From: JADMII01 sp036278595
GTDB taxonomy: Bacteria; Chloroflexota; Dehalococcoidia; DSTF01; JACRBR01
Assembly: GCA_036278595.1 (NCBI GenBank)
Contig: DASUKS010000092.1
Location: forward strand, 1-39,250
Direction of reading: 5' to 3'
DNA length: 39,250 bases
The notes under the pieces were generated by a model. That model worked only from the letters and a program-made list of their open reading frames with translations, did not search any database and was not told the DNA's origin. A program made the translations under genes and the position numbers. Shown in pieces: positions 1-8,649 of this stretch (positions are counted from its first letter, which is position 1; every line of letters starts with the position of its first letter).

Positions 1-1
1 G

Positions 2-550
2 CTGCTCCTGCGTCCGTCCGAAGCCGTCCTGCGCCAGATCGCGATGATCGCCCCACTGGCGATCACAGACGCGATCGCGGAGTGCGCGGGGCTGCAGACG
101 GACATCAAGTGGCCGAACGACGTGCAGGCGCGCGGGAAGAAGCTCGCGGGGGTGCTCATCGAGACGTCGGTGCACAGCGGGGAGCGCTTTGTGCTCGTGG
201 GCGCCGGCATCAACGTGAACTTCGACCCACGGCCGTACGACGAGATCCGCGACATCGCCACCAGCGTCGCCGTCGAGCTTGGGCACAACATCGAGCGCGA
301 GCCACTGCTCGCGGCGTACCTCGCGCGCTTCGAGCGCATGTACCGGGATGCGATAGTGGGCGACTCGGTGCGCGACGCCTGGCGTGCGCGGCTCGTGACG
401 CTCGGCAACGAAGTCACGGCGACGTGGCCCGGCGGAAGCGTCGAGGGCATGGCCGAGGACGTCGACGAGACCGGCGCGCTCATCGTGCGTACCGCCGACG
501 GCGAACGCGTGACGGTCGAGGCCGGCGACGTGACGCTGCGCCGCGCCTGA
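2..550 (+). CDS. birA: Biotin--[acetyl-CoA-carboxylase] ligase, 3' part
   Basis: The open frame runs in from the window edge, so the N-terminus is missing. The visible 182 residues carry the biotin protein ligase core: KWPNDV (biotinyl-AMP binding and catalysis), then KLAGVLIE and the GINVNF strand, followed by a small C-terminal beta domain from about residue 135 ending in DVTLRRA. The enzyme activates biotin with ATP and attaches it to the lysine of biotin carboxyl carrier proteins in the cytoplasm. Whether an N-terminal DNA-binding HTH exists, as in the bifunctional BirA repressor, cannot be judged because that part lies outside the window. Family assignment is secure from the motifs. Confidence 0.93.
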   Translation: MLLRPSEAVLRQIAMIAPLAITDAIAECAGLQTDIKWPNDVQARGKKLAGVLIETSVHSGERFVLVGAGINVNFDPRPYDEIRDIATSVAVELGHNIEREPLLAAYLARFERMYRDAIVGDSVRDAWRARLVTLGNEVTATWPGGSVEGMAEDVDETGALIVRTADGERVTVEAGDVTLRRA

Positions 551-617
551 CTGTTACGGTTCGATGATCGTCTCCATTCGGCGAGCTGTGCCGGTCGCGG
601 CAGATGATCGCAGCCGA

Positions 618-623
618 TATAGT
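618..623 (+). promoter_or_regulatory. Possible -10 box (TATAGT) for the lipoprotein gene
   Basis: TATAGT lies 40 bases before the chosen start of the lipoprotein gene and after the birA stop. No convincing -35 hexamer is seen 16-18 bases upstream. Weak support. Confidence 0.3.
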
Positions 624-663
624 TCGTCGCTGGTCGCGCATGGGAGTAAGGGGTGTCGAGGGG

Positions 664-1404
664 ATGATGAGGCGCTATCTCGTTGCGGCGGTTGCGGTGG
701 GCCTGGTGGCGCTGGCCGCGGCGTGCGGCGGCGGCAAGTCCAACGGCGCGCAGCCGACGAAGACGGCGGTCCCCAACACGCCGAGCGACCCCAACGCACA
801 GGAGCTGCAGGCGCTCTCGGCGAAGTTCGGCACGGCTTCGTTCGAGGTGCACTACGCCATCAACGACACTGGCTCCGACCAGCCGCTGAACGGCTTCATC
901 ACCATATACAAGCAGGGGCGCGACCGCACGAGGTTCGATGTGGCCTCGAACGACAGCGGCGAGACGGTCTCGCTGGTCCTGCTGCAGACGCCTGAGAACT
1001 CCGTCTTTTGCCTGCCCGGCGCGGGCGCGCTCGCCCAGCTCGCGGGCGTCGAGGACGGCTCCGGCGTCTGCTTCAAGAACGACGCCAACTCGCCCGCGCC
1101 CGATCTGTCGGCGATCACCGACAACTTCGCGCAGATCTCAGACGGCGATATCAACGTCACGTCGAAGAGCACCCGGACCATCCTCGGGGCCGCGGCAACC
1201 TGCTTCGACTACACGAGCGACGGCGGCGACACGAAGAGCACCACATGCTTCACGGCCGACGGTGTGCCGCTGTACGACAAGAGCACGAGCGGTTCCGAGA
1301 CGACGGAGCTCGATGCGGTGCAGATCAAACCGCAGCCATCATCGGACGTGTTCAACCCGCCGTACCCGGTGAAAGACTTCCCGACGGAGACCGCCGGCCA
1401 GTAG
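664..1404 (+). CDS. Putative lipoprotein of unknown function
   Basis: A 246-residue exported protein I do not recognise. The N-terminus is a short basic, hydrophobic signal peptide ending in LAAAC. Cys21 is a plausible lipidation site, although alanine at -3 makes a weak lipobox. A Gly/Ser/Pro-rich linker follows (GGGKSNGAQPTKTAVPNTP). The rest looks like a beta-rich globular domain with four further cysteines that could form two disulfides, loosely reminiscent of LolA/LppX-type lipoproteins; that resemblance is inference. I chose ATG 664 because AAGGGG lies 10 bases upstream and the signal peptide then starts at MMRRY. A longer frame from 604 would add 20 non-signal residues. The gene ends 7 bases before the convergent Cys-rich gene. 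Confidence 0.75.
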   Translation: MMRRYLVAAVAVGLVALAAACGGGKSNGAQPTKTAVPNTPSDPNAQELQALSAKFGTASFEVHYAINDTGSDQPLNGFITIYKQGRDRTRFDVASNDSGETVSLVLLQTPENSVFCLPGAGALAQLAGVEDGSGVCFKNDANSPAPDLSAITDNFAQISDGDINVTSKSTRTILGAAATCFDYTSDGGDTKSTTCFTADGVPLYDKSTSGSETTELDAVQIKPQPSSDVFNPPYPVKDFPTETAGQ

Positions 1405-1411
1405 ACGACCG

Positions 1412-2242
1412 CTACTCCGCGACCGACGGCGTCGCGCCTGCCGCCCCAGCTGGCGGCACAGACCCGGCGCCGTCCCCGCTCGCGCCCGGGGTGGAGCAGG
1501 TCACCACGCCATCGCTCGAGATGGCGCAGTCCGGCGGCAGCGGCGGAAGGCACCCGGGGCTCGATATCTGCGGCTCGACCTCGCCGGGCGCCGCCGGCAT
1601 CGGCGTGACGGGTGGGCATCGAGGCGGCGGCGGGCAGGCGGCGCCATCACGCGTCGCGCACGGTGGCGGCGGGTCGCACTCGGCGTGAGTGGGGGCGCAC
1701 GGCAAGGGTCCGCAGTAGCGCGCGATCGCCGGGGCGACCTCAGGGCCGGCGACCGGTGTGACGTCCGGGCAGGTGGGCAGCGGGCACGCGATGCCGGCCG
1801 CCATACCGGGCGTCGCATCGGGCGCGGACGCCGGGCACGCCACGTGGCACGCGCCGCACGGCGTGCCGCAGATCGCGATCGAGTTGTCCAACGCGCCGGG
1901 CGTCATCGGCTCCGGGGTGACGCCAGGGCAGATGCGGCGGCCAGGCGGGCAGGCTTCCGCGTTCTCGCAGACGACGTCCGGCAGCGTCGGCGTCGCGCAG
2001 GCGTGCGCCTCCTCGCACGTCAGTTCCGGCTCCGGCACGATGTGATGGCACTCGCGCGCGGTGATGGCGCAAGTCGAACTCGAGAGCGAGCGCGTCGCGG
2101 CTGTCGAGGTCGCGCTGGCTGCCGCGCCTTCCGCTGCTGGCCGGTCTGGCGAGCCACCGGTCGCGTACACGCCGACCGCGCCGGCGCAGGCAGCGGCCAC
2201 AACTGTCGCAACGAGCGCGAGTTTGAGGTTCAGTCGTCGCAT
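1412..2242 (-). CDS. Secreted Cys/Pro-rich low-complexity protein, unknown
   Basis: A 276-residue protein with no family I can name. ATG 2242 is preceded by a strong ribosome site (AGGAGGGC, about 6 bases away), so the longer open frame running up to 2737 is rejected. Residues 1-29 form a signal peptide (MRRLNLKLALVATVV...); Cys19 could also be read as a lipobox cysteine. The mature part has 22 cysteines at short, fairly regular intervals, mixed with proline-rich stretches (PEPELTC, PLPTCPDVTP, DPPPPC, PPPPRCPPVTP). This suggests an extended, disulfide-rich or metal-binding surface protein. The C-terminus is Gly/Ala/Ser-rich. There are no catalytic motifs. Expression as a secreted product is inferred from the signal peptide. 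Confidence 0.7.
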   Translation of the reverse strand: MRRLNLKLALVATVVAAACAGAVGVYATGGSPDRPAAEGAAASATSTAATRSLSSSTCAITARECHHIVPEPELTCEEAHACATPTLPDVVCENAEACPPGRRICPGVTPEPMTPGALDNSIAICGTPCGACHVACPASAPDATPGMAAGIACPLPTCPDVTPVAGPEVAPAIARYCGPLPCAPTHAECDPPPPCATRDGAACPPPPRCPPVTPMPAAPGEVEPQISSPGCLPPLPPDCAISSDGVVTCSTPGASGDGAGSVPPAGAAGATPSVAE

Positions 2243-2320
2243 GGCCGGCCCTCCTGCGATTACAGACGCCCGTGCCCATGAGAAAGTTCCACGCCTGCGG
2301 CCCGTACGCCGCCGCGGGCC

Positions 2321-2326
2321 TATACT
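2321..2326 (+). promoter_or_regulatory. -10 box TATACT of a leaderless-type promoter
   Basis: TATACT ends 7 bases before an ATG at 2334, the spacing expected if transcription starts at that ATG. No clear -35 element is visible. It would drive the mini-ORF and the Rieske-like gene. Confidence 0.45.
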
Positions 2327-2333
2327 GCCGCCG

Positions 2334-2387
2334 ATGCGCTCCGCCCCTTCGTTCCTGCCAGCCTCGCGCGACGCCTGCGGCCGATGA
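2334..2387 (+). CDS. Possible 17-residue upstream ORF (leader peptide)
   Basis: The frame reads MRSAPSFLPASRDACGR and stops with TGA at 2385-2387, overlapping the ATG of the Rieske-like gene as ATGA. Its own ATG sits 7 bases after a TATACT box, fitting a leaderless transcript. The Rieske-like gene has no Shine-Dalgarno sequence of its own, so termination-reinitiation coupling would explain how it is translated. The alternative is that this is only the 50-base untranslated leader of the downstream gene. Confidence 0.35.
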   Translation: MRSAPSFLPASRDACGR

Positions 2388-2941
2388 TCACGGTCCGCAT
2401 CGGCGTTGCGCTCTCGCTGCTGATCGCGATCGCCGCCCTCGCGGTCGCGGTGCTCTCGCTCATGGGCGACATCCGCAGCAACAACGATGCCGACGGGCGG
2501 GTGGTCCAGACGGGCATCACCAACCGGCTGACGGGCGATCCGGTCGAGTTCTCGCTCGACGATTTCTTCATGAGCCCGGACGGTGAGGGGCAGGTGAACG
2601 CGCTGTACGCGTACCCCCCGGGCTTCTCCGGCTCGATTCGCGGGTGCAAGGTCGTCTGGCAGCGCGACGCGACGGTGGTGGCGGACGGGCGTGTCGTTGG
2701 ACCGGGGCTCTTCACCGATCCGTGCACCGGAGCGCACTTCGACAGCGGCGGGAACCTGATCGACGGGGCCGCCGACCGCGGACTCGACCGCTTCGCGATG
2801 ACGCCGGAGCCCGAAGGTCTGATGGTGGACACGCGCACGCTGCTGTGTGGGCCGTCCGTCGCGCCGGCATCGAACACCGAGGCGACCGCGACGCCGACGC
2901 CGGTCACGTGCAAGCGCGTCGCACGTGCGGCTGCGCGCTGA
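2384..2941 (+). CDS. Membrane-anchored Rieske-like protein lacking 2Fe-2S ligands
   Basis: A 185-residue protein with one N-terminal transmembrane helix (about 5-27) followed by a Rieske-like domain. Residues 68-92 (GEGQVNALYA...GCKVVW) match the strand leading into Rieske box I, and 112-138 (DPCTGAHFDSGGNLIDG, then RGLDRF) match box II and the following loop. The two disulfide cysteines, Cys88 and Cys114, are kept. All four cluster ligands are replaced: box I Cys and His by Gly and Ile, box II Cys and His by Asp113 and Thr115. A 2Fe-2S centre therefore cannot form in the usual way. A Thr/Ala/Pro tail follows. The start is ATG 2384, without a ribosome site. The gene ends one base before the convergent reductase. 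The fold is inferred from motif alignment; the function is unknown. Confidence 0.72.
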   Translation: MITVRIGVALSLLIAIAALAVAVLSLMGDIRSNNDADGRVVQTGITNRLTGDPVEFSLDDFFMSPDGEGQVNALYAYPPGFSGSIRGCKVVWQRDATVVADGRVVGPGLFTDPCTGAHFDSGGNLIDGAADRGLDRFAMTPEPEGLMVDTRTLLCGPSVAPASNTEATATPTPVTCKRVARAAAR

Positions 2942-4123
2942 CTATCCGGCGCGCAGGCGCCGCTCGTGGCGCCCGATCTCGAAGTCGCCCCAGCGGTTGA
3001 GCAGGTGGCGGACTGGGCCCAACTTCTTCGTCAGGTCGGGGTAGGCGATCTCGCCGCGGATGATCTCGGTCATGTAGCGCCAGAACGTCGGGTTGTACTT
3101 GAGCATGAGCACCGAGAACGATGGCAGGCGCTGGAGGATGCCCTGCAGGCGGCGGGACGTCAGGATCTCCTCGCGCATTGTGGCGTCGAGCGTGCGCTGG
3201 TAGCCGGTGAGGTCGGGCACGTCGCCGCGCAGGTAGCGGCGTGCCTCCTCGGCCGCGAGACGGCCGCTGACGAACGCGGCCCAGATGCCTTCGCCGGACA
3301 GCGGGTCGACGAGGCACGCCGCATCGCCGACGAGCGCGGCGGCGCCGCGGGTGATTGGCACGCCGTCTCGGCGTAGCGGGAGCTGGTAGCCGCGGAAGCC
3401 GAAGAGCCGGCGCTCGTCGAACCCGTAGTACGCGCAGAGGCGCGCGAGCCGCTTGCGCAGGGTGGGGCCGACGGACTTCCAGCCGCCGACGCCGATGTTC
3501 AGGTGATCGCCCTTCGGGAACACCCAGCCGTAGCCCCCGGGGATGCCGGCGAGGTCGAGCGCGATGAAGCGCGACCATGCCTCCATCGTGCGCTCGTCCG
3601 CCGGGTAGTTGGTCTCGAACGCGACGGCGTGCTCGCTGAGGGGGGTGAGACCGAGTGCCTTCGACGCCGGGCCGTTGACGCCGTCCGCGCCGATGAGCAC
3701 CGGCGCCTCGTACGCGTCGCCGTTCACACGCACACGCATCGTCGCGCGATCAGATTCGATGGCGCGCACCGGCGCGGCATCGCGGAAGTCGACGCCGGCC
3801 GCGGCCGCCTGTTCGACGAGGAACTCATCGAGCCGGCTGCGCTGCGTCATGCGGGCCAGGAGGTGCGGGCTCGTGCGGTCGAAGCGTGCGCCCATGTTCA
3901 CGCTGACGCGCACGCCGTAGATCTCGCGCTCCGTGACCGGCGCCAGGTCGATGTCCGTCGCGCCGTCCGCACGCGTCGTGATGCCGCCGCCGCACGGCTT
4001 CTCGCGCGGGAACGTCGCGCGGTCGAGCAGCAGCACGCGGGCGCCGGAGCGCGCGAGATCGCGTGCCGCCGTGCTTCCCGCCGGCCCGGCGCCGACTACG
4101 ATCGCGTCGTAAGTGGTTGGCAT
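2942..4123 (-). CDS. Geranylgeranyl reductase family FAD-dependent oxidoreductase
   Basis: A 393-residue flavoprotein. The N-terminal FAD-binding fold has GAGPAG (11-16) and LLLDR; the family signature PCGGG is at 43-47. The second FAD motif GDAACLVDPLSGEG starts at residue 266, and a helical C-terminal domain follows. This arrangement is typical of bacterial and archaeal geranylgeranyl reductases, which saturate prenyl chains of quinones, lipids or chlorophyll precursors. The likely substrate here is an isoprenoid lipid or a menaquinone side chain (inference), consistent with the polyprenyl synthase and MenA-type enzymes in the window. ATG 4123 is chosen because TAGCAT lies exactly 7 bases upstream, fitting a leaderless start; ATG 4132 would add three residues. 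Confidence 0.85.
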   Translation of the reverse strand: MPTTYDAIVVGAGPAGSTAARDLARSGARVLLLDRATFPREKPCGGGITTRADGATDIDLAPVTEREIYGVRVSVNMGARFDRTSPHLLARMTQRSRLDEFLVEQAAAAGVDFRDAAPVRAIESDRATMRVRVNGDAYEAPVLIGADGVNGPASKALGLTPLSEHAVAFETNYPADERTMEAWSRFIALDLAGIPGGYGWVFPKGDHLNIGVGGWKSVGPTLRKRLARLCAYYGFDERRLFGFRGYQLPLRRDGVPITRGAAALVGDAACLVDPLSGEGIWAAFVSGRLAAEEARRYLRGDVPDLTGYQRTLDATMREEILTSRRLQGILQRLPSFSVLMLKYNPTFWRYMTEIIRGEIAYPDLTKKLGPVRHLLNRWGDFEIGRHERRLRAG

Positions 4124-4130
4124 CGCCTTC

Positions 4131-4136
4131 ATGCTA
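4131..4136 (-). promoter_or_regulatory. -10 box TAGCAT of the reductase gene
   Basis: On the minus strand TAGCAT is followed by 7 bases and then ATG 4123, a leaderless arrangement. It is half of a divergent pair with the TAGGAT box at 4174. Confidence 0.4.
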
Positions 4137-4173
4137 TCGGAGCCTCGCCCGAAGGAGGCGTACGCCGCCGTGC

Positions 4174-4179
4174 TAGGAT
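4174..4179 (+). promoter_or_regulatory. -10 box TAGGAT of the GNAT gene
   Basis: TAGGAT is followed by 7 bases and then ATG 4187, a leaderless spacing. The same bases include AGGA, which could also act as a weak ribosome site, so the two readings compete. Confidence 0.38.
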
Positions 4180-4186
4180 GCGCGCC

Positions 4187-4747
4187 ATGCATGGCAGCGT
4201 CGTCGTTCGGGACGTCCGCGAAGGCGACCTCTCCGCGCTGGCGGCGATGGACCTTCGCTACAACGCGTCGCCGGTGCTCCATCTCGACCGTGAGCAGGGG
4301 GGGGCCGAGCAGCGGTTCGCGTTCAGCTGGCGGGAGCGGCCGGCCGAGCCGGTCGTCTACGCTGCCTACCCCGTCGAGCGGCTCCGCGACGCCATGCCGC
4401 GCGTCGATGCCTTCTTCGTGGCCGAGGTCGCCGGCGTCCCGGCGGGGCTGCTGATGATCGTGAAGCCGGCGTGGACGGACGCGTGTGAGATCACCGACCT
4501 TGCCGTAGACGCGCGTTGTCGCCGGTCTGGCGCCGGAAGTGCCCTGGTCGAGCGGGCGATCGCGTTCGCGCGGGAGCGCGGGATGCGGGCGCTCTGGGTG
4601 GAGCCGCGAGGCGACAACGCGGCGGCGATCGAGTTCTACCTGGCACTCGGCTTCCGGCTGAGCGGCTTCAACGACCGGATGTACTCGAACGAGGACGACG
4701 CGGACGGGCGGCTGACGCTGTTCATGTACCGGGAGGTCGGCCCGTAG
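4187..4747 (+). CDS. GNAT family N-acetyltransferase
   Basis: A 186-residue acetyl-CoA-dependent N-acetyltransferase. The acetyl-CoA loop is RRSGAG (112-117), preceded by the beta strand EITDLAVDA and followed by the helix SALVERAIAFAR. Motif B is GDNAAAIEFYLALGF (142-156). The N-terminal 95 residues hold the acceptor site and resemble the streptothricin-acetyltransferase-like branch (ITDLAVD), but the substrate cannot be told from sequence. ATG 4187 is chosen over in-frame ATG 4178 from its position relative to TAGGAT/AGGA. It is divergent from the reductase gene, with about 60 bases between the two starts. Confidence 0.85.
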   Translation: MHGSVVVRDVREGDLSALAAMDLRYNASPVLHLDREQGGAEQRFAFSWRERPAEPVVYAAYPVERLRDAMPRVDAFFVAEVAGVPAGLLMIVKPAWTDACEITDLAVDARCRRSGAGSALVERAIAFARERGMRALWVEPRGDNAAAIEFYLALGFRLSGFNDRMYSNEDDADGRLTLFMYREVGP

Positions 4748-4825
4748 CCTGCCGATCGCATGGGCGATACGTGGGGTTGCGTGGCCGCGCGCACCGCGTG
4801 TACGGTGGACGTACAACCGAAGAGC

Positions 4826-4903
4826 AGTGACGGGAGCCTCCGGGCTGAGAGGGCGTACGCCGACCGTTTGAACCTGTCCGGGTCATGCCGGCGAAGGGAC
4901 ACT
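4826..4903 (+). ncRNA. TPP riboswitch (THI element)
   Basis: The conserved thi-box elements are present in order: GGGAGCC, CTGAGA (4845-4850), TTTGAACCTG (4867-4876), then GGGTCATGCCGGCGAAGGGA. AGTG (4826-4829) pairs with CACT (4900-4903) to close helix P1. This class binds thiamine pyrophosphate and lowers expression of thiamine genes. It stands directly upstream of thiC, its most common partner, and is followed by an intrinsic terminator, so control is probably by premature termination. Confidence 0.95.
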
Positions 4904-4911
4904 CGATTTGA

Positions 4912-4940
4912 CGCCGCTGCCTCGCAGCGGCGCTTTTTCT
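4912..4940 (+). terminator. Intrinsic terminator of the TPP riboswitch
   Basis: A perfect 9-bp stem, CGCCGCTGC / GCAGCGGCG, with loop CTC, is followed at once by CTTTTTCTT. It lies 8 bases after the aptamer and 41 bases before thiC. It is expected to form when TPP is bound, stopping transcription before thiC. Confidence 0.9.
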
Positions 4941-4980
4941 TGCCAGACCCAACGTCACCGCACATCGAAAGGAGACGATG

Positions 4981-6765
<1,785 letters not shown>

Positions 6766-6775
6766 GCGGAAGCGG

Positions 6776-7579
6776 TCAGGCCGCGCTCGCGTCCGCGGCG
6801 GCGGGCACGGCCGCTCGCCGCGGCGCAGGCGCCCGGTCTCGGCGTGGTGTGGGTTCCTGCGCCCAGCCGAGCCAGTCGTAGAACCGATACACGAGCAGCA
6901 CGATGACAATGGCGGCGGCGCCGTCGAGCACGTAGTGCTCGCCCGTGTACACGACGGCCCAGAACAGCAGCATCGCGCGGATCACCCAGACAACGCCGAC
7001 GATGCGCCATAGTCGCGACTGACTATGCAAAAGCCAGACGCCGGCGATCAACGGCACGGCCACGTGCAGGCTCGGGAACGCCGCCGTCGGGTTCGTGTCG
7101 ATCTGGAGCGCGTTGCCGGCGTAGGCGCTCAGCAGGCGCGGCGTGCCATCCGCCATCCACGGAGGCATCGTCGGCACGATGAAGAAGATCAGATCACAGA
7201 CCGCGATCACGGACGTATGCAGGAGGAGCAACCGCCCGTACTGTCGCGGGCCAAGGCCGGCGCCGACGGCGAACGCGAGCAGCGGCGACAGCCAGAACAG
7301 CGACGACCAGAGGATGAACGCGGCGTGCCCGCCGCTGCTCGGCGGCACAACCCACTGCAGGAAGCGGCTGGCCGCATCGGGGCCACCGAGATCCTCGATC
7401 GAGTCGAGGGACACGGCGGAGAACAGGTGGTGGTGGTAGGCGAGGCCGCGGAGGTACGCGTGCAGTCCGCTGACGATCGCAAGCGCGACGAACGCGCCCA
7501 CGCCGCACAGCAGGCGCAGGAAGCACACGCGGATCGTCCGCCAGCCGGCGGCCGTGATATCGCGACGTTCCATCGGCAT
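6776..7579 (-). CDS. PAP2-superfamily (inositolphosphotransferase-like) membrane protein
   Basis: A 267-residue integral membrane protein with about six hydrophobic helices. The phosphatase-type motifs of the PAP2_3 branch are present: PTAAFPSLHVAVPL with PSLH at 169-172, and GEHYVLDG with His215 and Asp219. The first KxxxxxxRP motif of classical PAP2 phosphatases is not evident, as is usual in the Aur1/inositolphosphotransferase-like branch. It probably transfers or removes a lipid-linked phosphate group at the membrane; the substrate is unknown. The C-terminal 30 residues are Arg/Pro/Ala-rich and likely disordered. ATG 7579 lies 5 bases after a GATAAT box on the minus strand; no Shine-Dalgarno sequence is seen. 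ATG 7573 is an alternative. Confidence 0.8.
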   Translation of the reverse strand: MPMERRDITAAGWRTIRVCFLRLLCGVGAFVALAIVSGLHAYLRGLAYHHHLFSAVSLDSIEDLGGPDAASRFLQWVVPPSSGGHAAFILWSSLFWLSPLLAFAVGAGLGPRQYGRLLLLHTSVIAVCDLIFFIVPTMPPWMADGTPRLLSAYAGNALQIDTNPTAAFPSLHVAVPLIAGVWLLHSQSRLWRIVGVVWVIRAMLLFWAVVYTGEHYVLDGAAAIVIVLLVYRFYDWLGWAQEPTPRRDRAPAPRRAAVPAAADASAA

Positions 7580-7639
7580 GCAGTATTATCGGCCCGGCGC
7601 TGGACGCGCTCCAGTGTCAATTGCTGAGCTGCCTTATCC

Positions 7640-7669
7640 TTGTTCCGCCTCGGCGCTTCGACCTATAAT
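7640..7669 (+). promoter_or_regulatory. Sigma-70-type promoter of ilvE
   Basis: TTGTTC (7640-7645), an 18-base spacer and TATAAT (7664-7669). The -10 matches the consensus perfectly. Transcription would start about 25 bases before ilvE, leaving room for its AAAGGA ribosome site. Confidence 0.7.
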
Positions 7670-7701
7670 CGGCAACCCCGGCCAGAAAGGACCCGAAACC
7701 G

Positions 7702-8649
7702 ATGCCCACGCCGTATGCCTACTTCCAGAAGCGCATCATCCCGCTCGAAGAGGCACGGCTGCCGGTAATGACGCACGCCTTCCTGTACGGCACCGCAGTG
7801 TTCGAGGGCATCCGCGGCAACTGGGCGGAGGACCGCGACGAGGTGCTGCTCTTCCGGCCACGCGAGCACTTCGAGCGTATCAACTTGTCGTCGCGGATCA
7901 TGAAGATCGGGCTCGATCACACGACCGATGAACTGGTCGATATCTGCAGCCAGGTCGTCGAGCGGAGCGGCTTCCGCGAGGACGTGTACATCCGGCCAAT
8001 CGCGTACAAGAGCGGCGAAGTGATCGGCCCGCGGCTCAACGACGTCGCGGACGACTACCTGATGTTCGTGCTGCCCTTTGGCAACTACCTGGACGTCGAA
8101 GCTGGCATCCGCTGCCAGACATCGTCCTGGCGCCGCGTGCCTGACACCTCGATCCCGGCGCGGGCGAAGGTGAACGGCCTTTACGTGAACTCGGCGCTCG
8201 CCAAGACCGAGGCGGTCGAGAACGGCTTCGATGAGGCGATCATGCTCAACGACGACGGGCACGTCTCGGAGGGCTCCGGCGAGAACGTCGTGATCGTCCG
8301 CCACAATCGGCTGATCACGCCCGAACGCAGCGACAACGTGCTCGAGGGCATCACGCTTGCGTCCGTGATGCAGCTCGCGCAGGAGGAACTCGGGCTTGAA
8401 GTGATCGAGCGCACCATCGACCGCTCGGAGTTGTACGTCGCTGACGAGTGCTTCCTTACCGGCACAGCGGCGCACCTCTCGCCGGTCATCGAGGTGGATC
8501 GCCGGCAGGTGGGGAGCGGAACGATCGGCCCGATCACGCGGAAGCTGCAGGGCCTGTTCTTCGACGTCATCCGCGGCCGCAACGCGAAGTACGCGGACTG
8601 GGTGACGGCGGTGAAGCCGGCTGCCGAGCCGGCGAAGATCAACGCCTGA
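7702..8649 (+). CDS. ilvE: Branched-chain-amino-acid aminotransferase
   Basis: A 315-residue fold-type IV PLP aminotransferase. The N-terminal FLYGTAVFEGIR is the family signature. Lys156 (in ARAKVNG) is the Schiff-base lysine by alignment, and the phosphate-binding stretch HVSEGSGENVVIV and late LTGTAAHLSPV fit IlvE rather than D-amino acid transaminase or ADC lyase. It carries out the last step of Val, Leu and Ile synthesis (2-oxoacid plus glutamate) in the cytoplasm. AAAGGA precedes ATG 7702 by 10 bases, and a good promoter lies upstream. Its TGA overlaps the next gene's ATG as TGATG, so the two are co-translated. Confidence 0.95.
   Translation: MPTPYAYFQKRIIPLEEARLPVMTHAFLYGTAVFEGIRGNWAEDRDEVLLFRPREHFERINLSSRIMKIGLDHTTDELVDICSQVVERSGFREDVYIRPIAYKSGEVIGPRLNDVADDYLMFVLPFGNYLDVEAGIRCQTSSWRRVPDTSIPARAKVNGLYVNSALAKTEAVENGFDEAIMLNDDGHVSEGSGENVVIVRHNRLITPERSDNVLEGITLASVMQLAQEELGLEVIERTIDRSELYVADECFLTGTAAHLSPVIEVDRRQVGSGTIGPITRKLQGLFFDVIRGRNAKYADWVTAVKPAAEPAKINA

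Noticed and set aside
2243..2737. N-terminal extension of the Cys-rich gene up to 2737
   Set aside because: The ribosome site and signal peptide are at 2242; the extension runs antisense through the Rieske-like gene.
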